Shown piece by piece: positions 29,341 through 37,361 of a stretch of DNA of 37,361 nt. Numbering within the stretch: the first letter of the stretch is position 1; each line of letters starts with the position of its first letter. The position numbers and the translations under genes are program-made. Below the pieces are notes generated by a model, which saw nothing but the letters and a program-made list of their open reading frames with translations, had not been told where the DNA came from and did not search any database. Source of the DNA: Chara braunii (lineage: Eukaryota; Streptophyta; Charophyceae; Charales; Characeae); the NCBI GenBank assembly GCA_003427395.1, contig BFEA01000011.1, forward strand, positions 6,927,990 to 6,965,350, read 5' to 3'.

Positions 29341-29835
29341 ACGGTAGCGAATTATTATTGAAAATCCGCATGGAATTTTTCACCTCTGCACAGATTGTTG
29401 AAGAAGGAAGCCTTTTCGTAGCAGGACAAACACTGTACCTCACCATTCCGAAAGCTAAAGCACGCATTGGCAGAATGCCCACTCTTGAATACTGGAGGCC
29501 CTTCGCAACCATTCTTAGTTATGATGGGCGCAAACCAATACAGGACTACAAACAAGATGACAGGGTAGGATACCATCTGGTAGAATTCATGTCCAAGCGG
29601 TTGCCACCTCATAAATTAGTTCCATTGACATGCGAGAGAGAACAGTACGCTCTGTACGAGGCATAGACATGACAGCGGTATCTCCTTGGTAGGTATTCAG
29701 ATGATGAGAGCCTGTGTTGGTTGAGCCAGCCTAGCTAGAATGTCTCAACTAAGCTAGCTAGATGAGCACGGGAGATGGGCGAATTCGTTTTAGAATCGGA
29801 ACTGATCAAGGGGAAGTGCAATGTAGTTGCCTATG
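29341..29835 (+). pseudogene. Element D RNase H region, interrupted by the solo LTR
   Basis: Reads HLVEFMSKRLPPHKLVPLTC then EREQYALYEA (29574-29665), matching the usual RNase H segment V.FMSKR..PHKL..S...RE..AL. Later SDDESLCWLSQP and, at the very end, GKCNVVAY, the start of the conserved G..N.VADALSR motif. That motif is cut by the LTR at 29836; its remainder (ALS) follows directly after the LTR and the repeated CTATG at 31000-31004. Stops occur between blocks. Confidence 0.85.
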
Positions 29836-31004
29836 TGTGGCATACTGCGTAGCCACACGCGCCCTGCAGGGCCCGTCCCGGACATTCAGCCTAAAAGCCT
29901 AAAACTTAGGGCTTACAGGCCCCGGTCGTTTCAGCCTGAAAGCTGAAAAACGAGGTGCTGCAGGCCCTACCCCGTTTCAGTCTATTTCTGGGTCTTTTCA
30001 GACCCAGAGTTTTCAGCCTGAAACGGAGGGCCATTTTCAGGCCCTCATTGTTTCGACCTGCCCCTAAGACTCAGGCACGTAAACAGGGATGCGGAACAGG
30101 CCAAGAATACCCTGTTCCTCGAGTTGAGCAGGAGCTGCAGCGGCAGCCCCTGCCTCCGATCGGCATTGGCAAGAGCAGCCTCCTGGACTGCTCGCCAGCA
30201 GTCAAGAGGCACCCCGGTAGTACATAGGACTGTCCTAGGCACTTCACGGGAGGTAGTCTCCAGTAGGCACGGTAGTCTTGAGGATTCGGCCGCAGCACTC
30301 AGGAGGAGCGCTGCAGTAGTCTTCAGCGCTAGTAGTAGTTAGCGCTAGCTGTAGTCTTCGGCGCTGGGCGCCCATAGCATTAGTGGTAGTCTTCAGCGCT
30401 GGGCGCTATGGTAGGTGGTAGATCGCAGAGTGAGAGAGATACTGGCGGAGGCCAGTGGTACTTACCTGTGGTGCCATCGCTCCAGCTCCATCTTCGTGGT
30501 ACCTGCATCAAGGCGCCAACTTCACAGGTTAGTACTGGACACCGAGAGAGAGAGAGTTCTTCTTCTTCCTCCTCTAAGTCCACCATCTCTTCTCACCCTC
30601 TTGCCACCTGACTTCTCAGACTACGACAGAAAGAGACAGAGTTGTGACTTGAGACTTGACGACATTGGATCCAGACTTGACATTTGGGATTCAGACANTT
30701 CGACGAGGGACTATTTNGGCNTGTGCCGAAGACTTGGTGTTGACGACATTCCCATCTTCCCCCTCCTCTTCGTCTATCCCCTTCCTCTTCGTCTGTGTAT
30801 GGTATGGGCTGGCGCAGTCTTCCTGTGTGAAGCGCCAGACCCATTCACACCATGTAACGATGATGATGATGTGTGTTCAGAGCTGCATTGCAATATTGAT
30901 TGTTCGGATCATCCGTATCTAAGTCTTCCACTGTATTATCTTGTACTTTGTATTGAGAGGTCGGTTCTTGTTCTGGTCTGCACGTTACAGTATGCAACAC
31001 TATG
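29831..31004. other. Target-site duplication CTATG around solo LTR
   Basis: CTATG at 29831-29835 and CTATG at 31000-31004, exactly abutting the LTR ends. Five bases is the usual duplication size for LTR-retrotransposon integrases. Confidence 0.92.
29836..30999 (+). repeat. Solo LTR of the element A family (1164 bases)
   Basis: Begins TGTGGCATACTGCG and ends AGTATGCAACA. It matches the reverse complement of 7322-8547 over its length, including palindromic blocks at 29860-30050, the CT run near 30550 (GA here), and the AGTCTTCCTGTGTGAAGCGC region. No internal element sequence is present, so it is the product of LTR-LTR recombination. Three N's (30698, 30717, 30721) lie close together. The antisense strand again has the CAG/GTAAG donor (intron base 1 at 30465). 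Confidence 0.94.
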
Positions 31005-32330
31005 CCTTGTCAATATGAACAGACTTCTTTGGAAGGATTGGACTTACCTACATCCAGGACAGGAACTTCAGCAGAACAATGGGAAGACATATGTAGACGA
31101 CGAAATACTCAGTGAGATTATCAACAGAGTAGCAGAGAAACCTCATAAAGAGCCCGAGGACAAAGTAGCCGACGGGTTGTGGTTCCTAACATATGATGGA
31201 GAAAACAGATTGTGCTACCTGAACAGTGACAAAGTTCGCAGCATAGTGCTCAGAGAGTGCCACACTACCAAGGGGCATTTGGGATGTAGAGACTTGCACC
31301 AATTTACTTCGGTCGCATACATGGACAGAAGTGAAATCCGACTGCATTAGATATATTCAGGGGTGTAAACTTGTAAACTCTTCTAGAGGAACTAGAGTAC
31401 AACACAAGCGCCCCTCAGACTGCTGAAAGCACTGCCTACTCCCTCTCGACCTGGAGATTCAATCTCTATAGACTTCAAAGCAGAAGAGGGAGAAATTCAG
31501 GTTATAGTGAGAAATTATGAAAAATTCGTTTGAACATAGCTACCTGTAGGGACGTCAGATTTACAGGTGAGCAGTGGCAACAGTTAATGAAGGTGTACAT
31601 ATTTCAGTTGAATTTGTAATCAGGTAGACACTCAGAGAGTAATGGTCGAACTGAGTAGATGAACAAGTCGTTGCAGCAGACTCTACGTATGTATATTAGC
31701 CCAGATCAGATAGATTGGGACGCAAAGATAGTCGGCACATACAACAACCTGTACATTTGTCAGCAGGCGGAACGTCTGATGCGTTGCACAGGAAGCCACG
31801 TAGGCTCACTGACTGCCTAATCCAGATCAGATTCGGAGATTACTACCTGGCACATTCTCGCCGAAGTATGAGAAAGACCTGCAGAGACTTGCTGAGAATA
31901 TTTAGGACATGCCTACGAAAAGATGGTAGAGCAGGCAAACAAGCATCGCAGGCCGTCACAGTTGTCTGTCACCGACCTAACCTTGCAGAACCAGGCAAAG
32001 CCTACAGAATTTGTCCCTGAAGAAGGGATTTATCAAAAACTGGTATTGGCATTTAGAGGGCCTTGGGAAGTATTAGATGATAGGAGAAGCCAATGGCCCC
32101 TCATACATCGTAGACGTAGGTTCGCATTTGCAAACATACCCAGAGTTTCGCACCTCCAAGGTGTTGCCTTGCGTATCATATCACTTGTTTTTTTCTCACG
32201 AAGATCCATGATACCATTTCATATGGACGTAAGATGCGACATTGACCCAATAGTTGCTCACGACCCATACCAATCAGGCAGGAGGGGATGACCACTGCAA
32301 CAGTTCAAAGTTCATCGGCAATCCCAGGGA
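31005..32330 (+). pseudogene. Element D integrase
   Basis: Zinc module remnant ECHTTKGHLGCRDLHQF (about 31254-31305), core start LPTPSRPGDSISIDF with the first catalytic Asp at 31471-31473, and RHSESNGRTE (31620-31653), which stands for HPQTDGQTE with the catalytic Glu. Then DQIDWDAKIVGTYNN and the C-terminal part ANKHRRPSQLSVTDL, EFVPEEGIYQKL, FRGPWEVLDD, RVSHLQGVAL. The last matches the GPY/F region and the H..FH.S.L end. Frames change at least four times and the second catalytic Asp is not visible. No chromodomain could be confirmed beyond 32330. Confidence 0.8.
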
Positions 32331-33789
32331 CAAGAGGAGGACCCGTGGTTTCCCAAGAACGAGCCCTAGCTTTCTCCGAGGACCTCGAATGAAGGTCTAC
32401 GAGAGTTAAAAGTTTTCACACGTTAAAGAGCCAGCCCCAGAAGTCCCATAATCCCCTCTACCATTGTCCATCCGATAGATCCCATGGGCCTTGTCTGTAC
32501 AGTAGGTCCAGTAGGTCACGTACTTCGGTACGCCTACGCCATTATTGACCTGTCCCCTGTCGGAAATCAATCCAAGCTCAGTCCCAGGAAAGTGTGTGAA
32601 AACGGTGGATGCACTGGAAGCCGATATGGCTGGCAAGAAAGGGTACCGATCCGGGAAAGTGGAAGATCGGAAACTGCAGCAAGTACAAAAGCCCGGTGGC
32701 AGCAAAGTGTCAACAAAATTTCCATTCACACCTGTCATGGAAGCGCTGTTACACGCGTGGAGCTCGGCGCCATAGCTTAGTACGGAGAGAGAGTGCAAGC
32801 ACTGTTACGGTAAAGGGTCAAGTGACGACCGAAGTAGATGGTAGTCGATGATGCTCCGTACCACAGAGAGAGAGAGAGAGAGAGTACAGAGAAACACATT
32901 CAGCAAGCGAAGAATGCCTGAGGGTAGCTGAGAGAGAGAGAGAAGACACATACCTGTTCAGGTCTTCGGCAGTCGTGGCCGCCGCAGTGTACATACACGG
33001 GACTTATCATATAAGATTGAATTTTCAAGCAATTTCCAAAGTGATCCCATATCGTGTTGATTTGTGGGACTGTGAAAAGCAGTGTGAAATTGTGGGATCA
33101 TTGGAAAAACAAACAAAAAAAGTCAAAAAAACAGAGAGATACAGCCCTTTCCCTTTCTCTACTGAACTATATTTGACTGCAGAAAGCAGCTACCGTCACA
33201 AGAGCTGAATAGTACACACCCTCTCTTCCTGCAGATCACCGGGTAAAGCCTCTTAAGCGTTTTCATTTCTTCCCTTTTGCTCTTTTCTTCTATCGACTCA
33301 TGTCAAGCCGAATCCAAACTTCAGAGTTCAGATCCCGTTCGACTAAATAATATATCAGGGACTTTCTCCATTTTTGAGGGCAGTAAACATGGACATGGCA
33401 TTCTCAGAGGTCCCCTGGTTGGTTGTTACCACCATTGTCCCTTATTGCAGTTTCACGCTAAAGATAGAAAAGATGATAGAAAAGATGATAGAAAAGATGA
33501 AGCCACACCCACGCACAGAGCCAGGGTGAAAGGACCAGTTGTACCGTGTCATGGGATGACTCAAGCTGGCGCAACAAACAGTGGCAGTGCCCTCATACTT
33601 GAGTAGGAGTAAAGTGTGGTGTGAACGATCACATGGCCATCCCTTTCGAAAGGTCATCAGCGACAACGCTGGAACATTCGGTAAGCATGGACAACACATC
33701 TTGCCTCGCATTCACCTAGACGGCAGAAAAGAGTTCACCGGGGGGAGCGAGGCACAGAGACAAAGAGAAATGGAGGGAGGAAGGGGGGG

Positions 33790-33825
<36 letters not shown>

Positions 33826-34582
33826 TGGAGGAGCCATCAATCATCAGGAGGATAGCCTGTTCTGATATGCGGCATAACTCTGCCAACAGTCTCTTCTGCT
33901 GGTTTTCTTTACATTTCGTGAAACTGATGCAAGGTGGAAGCTGATGACTTCCGGAAAACATACATGCAAAGGCCGCGAGACAAAGGATGAGCAGAGGGAG
34001 ATATATAAAGGAAAAGGCAGAGACAGAAGAAGAGCAAAGAAGAACCTCGGGCAGGCCAACCAGGGGAAATGGACAGAAGAATCTGTTAGTCACGTTGCTG
34101 GTTTTGTGCCCCAGCTTTGTCTATACCTGGTCGGTCCGTCCATCTTATTGGGCGTGCCAATTCGAGGAGCGGGGAATACAAGGCCGGACGAATATCTCTG
34201 TGCTAAAATTCCATCACCGTCTTATGGTCCAGTAAGAACCCAACGGCGCCGCTTTCCTATCCTAAGAGTCCTTTTTTTCATAAACCCCAGCTTTAAGTTC
34301 AATAACGAAAACGAGTACCGCATGAGACTAGAAAATATGTTGGAAAGGTAAGCAAAACGGTGATCAAGCAGAACAAACTTTGATTAATCAATTGACTGGT
34401 CACTTTAACTTCATTCACTAGTCTTCAAAAAGGGAGGGGGCGCTTGCAGCTGAGGAGGTAGCGGCTTTTGCAAGGGAGGGTCAGTAGCTAATCTCGCAGG
34501 ATGCGAATGAGACGTCGCCCAAGCTCTTGCAGGAAGGCAAGAGTGAAGCTTTTTTCCAGTGGGTGAACCCCCTGGCAAAGTG
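32331..34582. other. No recognisable gene; microsatellites
   Basis: No protein match; frames up to about 135 codons (33944-34351) are unremarkable. GA repeats at 32864-32883, 32930-32942 and 33796-33822. A 12-base repeat GATAGAAAAGAT in three copies at 33463-33498. A minus-strand donor-like ACAG/GTATGT at 32953. Confidence 0.45.
33463..33500. repeat. 12-base tandem repeat GATAGAAAAGAT, 3 copies
   Basis: Encodes a repeated Asp-Arg-Lys-Asp pattern in the open frame 33277-33606; the frame itself is not recognised. Confidence 0.85.
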
Positions 34583-34920
34583 CTGAGAAAGAGAAGAAGA
34601 GGAGAGAGGAGAAAGGGAGAGAGTCAAGGTGAGAGAGAGAGAGAGAGAGAGACAAAGAGAGGAAAACGGTGTACGAGTGAAGAGAGTGGGGTGGGAGAAC
34701 GGCCGAAAGTGTGAGAGCGAGAAGATGAGAATGCGGAGAGGCACAGACGGAGATGGAAAAGAAGAGAGGAAGAGTGGGAAGCAAAGGAGTGAGGAGAGAG
34801 GACGAGACAAAGGAGAGAGAGGGCTGAAAGGGAGAGAAAAGAAAGCAGATAGAGGGAAAAGGAGAGAGGAGAGGGAAAAGGAGAGGGAAAAGGAGAGGGA
34901 AAGGGAGAGGAAGAAGGAGA

Positions 34921-35010
34921 GGGAGAAGGAGAGAGAGAAGGAGAGGGAGAAGGAGAGAGAGAAGGAGAGGGAGAAGGAGAGAGAGAAGGAGAGGGAGAAG
35001 GAGAGAGAGA
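34921..35010. repeat. 24-base higher-order purine repeat, nearly 4 copies
   Basis: Each unit is GGGAGAAGGAGA followed by GAGAGAAGGAGA; starts at 34921, 34945, 34969 and 34993. Confidence 0.88.
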
Positions 35011-36710
35011 AAACGCCAGGGGAGACAGAGCCCGGGAAGGGGGAATGGCAGGGAGGGTAAAGACCGTGTAGAGGAGGAGAGAGCGCGAGGGGACAAGGGG
35101 AGGGCAGAAGAAGAGCAGAAGACGACCGGAAGAAATTGGATGGAGAAACAGGGAGATAAGGAGAAGGGAGGGAGTGACGGAGGAAGAAAGGGAGAGAGAC
35201 GGCCGAGGGACCAGGACGGAGAACGAGGGAAAGAGGGGAGACAAAGGACGAGGTAGGGCGGCCGAGAGAAAGAGGCTAGGAGGGGGGGGGGAGATGGAAA
35301 TGAGGGAAGAATAGGAGAGGGAAGAGGGGGAGCGGCCAAAGGAGACAAAGGGACAAAAGAGAGGAAGAATAAATTGAAGAGAAGTACAAGGAGAGGGGGA
35401 GAGGGGGAGAGGGGGAGAAGACCGAGAAAGATTGGAGACGAAGACAAGACGGTCAGGAGACGGAGTGGAAGCGAGGAGGGAGCGAAGGGAGGAGGTAGAG
35501 AAGGACGAGGATAGGGGGAGGATGGAGAGACGAGAGGGCAGAGAGAGAGACATGGTAACAGGGAGACGAGAGAGGACAAAATACAAGGGGGAAACATGGA
35601 GAAGTTCACAAGAGACGCGCGAGAGACAGAGAGACAAGGAGTCCGAGGAAGGCAAAGGAAAATCAGGAATAGGCAGGGACACAGGAAAGGAGAGGAGAAA
35701 GCAAGGCAGCGAGACTTGTCGGAAGAGGAGAGCAAGAAAGAGCAAAGGGGACAGGCAGAGAGGGACAAATGGAGAGAGATCGAGAGAGGCCGAAACAGAC
35801 GGGCAGGACGGACAGAGCGAGAGGGAGGGAGGGACGAAGGGAGGGAGAAAGGGAAGGGGGAAACGAACGAAGGGAGAGGAGGAGAGAGGACCCTGGGAAC
35901 AGAGAAGGGGAAGAGGGGAACTGGTAAGAGGGGTAGATAGAGAGACAGGGAGACAAGGGGGGAGAGGAAGAGTGGAGGAACAGGGAGAAAGAGGGGGGAG
36001 AGGGAGATCGGAGAGGGAGATCGGAGAGGGAAAGAAGGAGTTTGCAGAGGGAGAAAGGGAGATTGAGAGGGAGAGAGGTAGATGGGAGAGAGATGGAGAT
36101 CGAAGAGGGAGGGAGGGAAATCGAGAGGGAGAGGGGGAGATCCGGGAAGGAGTTAGTTAGAAAGCCAGGAGGAGGGGACAGCGGCAGAGAGACATGGGAT
36201 GCGAGAGAGAGAGGGAGATTGGAAGATCGGGGAGGGGAGGAGGAAAGGAGCAAAAGAAATGGCGAGGGCAAAGCAGACGGAAAGACCACGGTCGGAAGGA
36301 TAAGAAGAGAGATCGCGAGGGGGGTAGAGGGACAGGGGGAGAAGGGAGGAGTGCAGAGAAGGAAGCAACAAGACGCGCAAAGAAGAGAAGACAGGTAGGG
36401 AGGAAGGCAAATGGGTAGAGAGACAGCGACAAAGAGGGAGACGCAAAGAGAGGAGGCAGGGAGGGAAGGAGAGGTGCAAGAGAAGGGGAGCTGAGACGGA
36501 GAGAGGGGGAGAGGGGAAGAGGGGGAGGGGAAGAGGGGGAGCGGAACGAAAGGGCAGAGGGAGACGAAAACAGAGACGGAGAGGAGGGAGAGATCAGCAA
36601 GGGAAAACAGTAGATCAGGAAAGAAGGACTGGGAGATGGAGGAAGCGGATACAAGGACATGGCGGGCGGGAGGCCAGAGGGATGCGAAAGAAAGGGAAAA
36701 GAAGAGAGCG

Positions 36711-36786
36711 AGGGAGAGAGGGAGAGAGGGAGAGAGGGAGAGAGGGAGAGAGGGAGAGCGAGAGAGGGAGAGAGGGAGAGAGGGAG
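36711..36786. repeat. 8-base purine repeat (AGAGGGAG)
   Basis: About nine units, one with a GAGCGAGA variant near 36756. Confidence 0.88.
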
Positions 36787-37361
36787 GGGCAGGAGAGGAA
36801 GAGTGCAACGAGCTTAGGGAGAGGCGCAGAAGGAGAGGGACAATAAAGTGAGGGAGAGGAGAAAGGGAGGATGAAGAGAGGTGAACGCAGGAGGAGAGCG
36901 AGAGAGGAATCGAAAAAGGGAAACAGAGACCGAGGACAGGAGCCGGTGGAAGGCAAGAGGCGCCAGGGAGGACAAAAAGCGCAGAAGGAGGCGGTGAGGG
37001 AGAGGAAGGATGGGAGAGCCAGAAAGGAGAGGGGGCGGGATAGGGGCAGAGAGAGGGAGGGGGGCGAAGGGGGAGAGACGAAAAGAAACTTGAGACACTG
37101 GGGGAGAGAAAGAGGAGACAAGAGACAGGGAGCGAGGGCGACACGGAGAGTAGAGCGAAAGAAACAGGAGTGAAAGAAAAGACTGGAAGAAAAAAAGAGC
37201 GGGATGCAGAAAGCAGGTAGCCGAAGAGAGGGAAATGGACACAGGGAGAGAGAGAAAGGCACGGAGAAAGGAAATGGAAACGCAGAAAGAAATGGACAGA
37301 GGGGAGACGGACAGGCAAAGGGAGCCCGGGGATGGGGGGAAGGCGCAGAGAGAGACCGGGG

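Larger units (their letters stand above)
28290..32330 (+). mobile_element. Decayed Ty3/gypsy element, plus strand (element D), split by a solo LTR
   Basis: Order on plus strand: protease-RT linker, RT, RNase H, then integrase, the Ty3/gypsy order. Every domain carries stops and frame changes. A solo LTR of the element A family sits at 29836-30999 between RNase H and integrase. Neither LTR, gag nor protease of element D itself could be found in the window. Confidence 0.85.
34583..37361. repeat. Polypurine (GA-rich) satellite-like tract running off the window
   Basis: Almost all A and G on the plus strand for about 2.8 kb, with only scattered pyrimidines. Most of it is irregular GGGAGA/GAGAGG mixtures, with ordered islands at 34921-35010 and 36711-36786. 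Because stop codons are rare in such sequence, overlapping frames up to 551 codons occur on the pyrimidine strand and 242 on the purine strand. They consist of Ser/Leu/Pro or Arg/Glu/Gly/Lys only and are not credible genes. Confidence 0.9.

Noticed and set aside
34629-36160. Arg/Glu/Lys repeat proteins on the plus strand (34629-35060, 35432-36160), resembling single alpha-helix domains
   Set aside because: Direct translation of GA repeats; no other domain, no conserved start context, and neighbouring frames are equally open.
35663-37318. 551-codon minus-strand frame and its neighbours (34488-35768, 34624-35745)
   Set aside because: Only Ser, Leu, Pro and Phe-rich low complexity on the pyrimidine strand of a GA tract, where stop codons are rare. 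Several frames are open at once.

Overview
This is a repeat-dominated eukaryotic nuclear window. It holds no intact host gene that I can identify. It contains fragments of at least four retroelements, microsatellites, a very long polypurine tract and several assembly scars. The retroelement types (a Ty3/gypsy chromovirus-like element with a chromodomain-like tail on its integrase, and an L1-like LINE with a C-terminal RT zinc finger), the tRNA-iMet-type primer sites and the glutamine/alanine coiled-coil gag suggest a large streptophyte genome. A charophyte such as Chara is my best guess from general resemblance of the gag and LINE proteins. That is an inference, not a demonstration.

Layout. 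1-8547 is a nearly complete minus-strand Ty3/gypsy element (element A): left LTR cut by the window edge, polypurine tract, integrase/chromodomain, RNase H, protease-RT, gag, minisatellite, leader, primer-binding site and a complete right LTR. Its gag and pol lie in different frames, joined by a textbook -1 slippery heptamer that abuts the gag stop and is followed by a hairpin. The coding region is then broken by point nonsense changes and one integrase frameshift. 8548-13438 has no recognisable gene. 13439-16580 is a minus-strand degenerate gypsy element (element B): LTR stub, RT fragment, gag and a coiled-coil region with a striking inverted duplication. 16500-20870 has no recognisable gene. 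20874-21870 is the primer site and 5' LTR of another element of the B family, with a poly-C run of about 119 positions. 22028-22471 contains two Nextera mate-pair junction adapters, each flanked by an exact duplication, so the assembly there is chimeric. 24640-27649 is a 5'-truncated plus-strand LINE ending in an A-rich tail. 28290-32330 is a decayed plus-strand gypsy element (element D), split inside the end of its RNase H by a solo LTR of the element A family (29836-30999) with a perfect 5-bp target duplication. 34583-37361 is a purine-rich satellite-like tract that runs off the window.

History. The order of events can be read in part. Element D decayed first and then received an element A-family insertion, which collapsed to a solo LTR. 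Element A at the left end is younger: the two LTRs differ at few positions where they can be compared by eye. Most stop codons in element A can be explained by C-to-T change on the coding strand. The very long low-complexity open frames in the last 2.8 kb follow from strand composition and are not genes. Stretches with no gene are listed as such.
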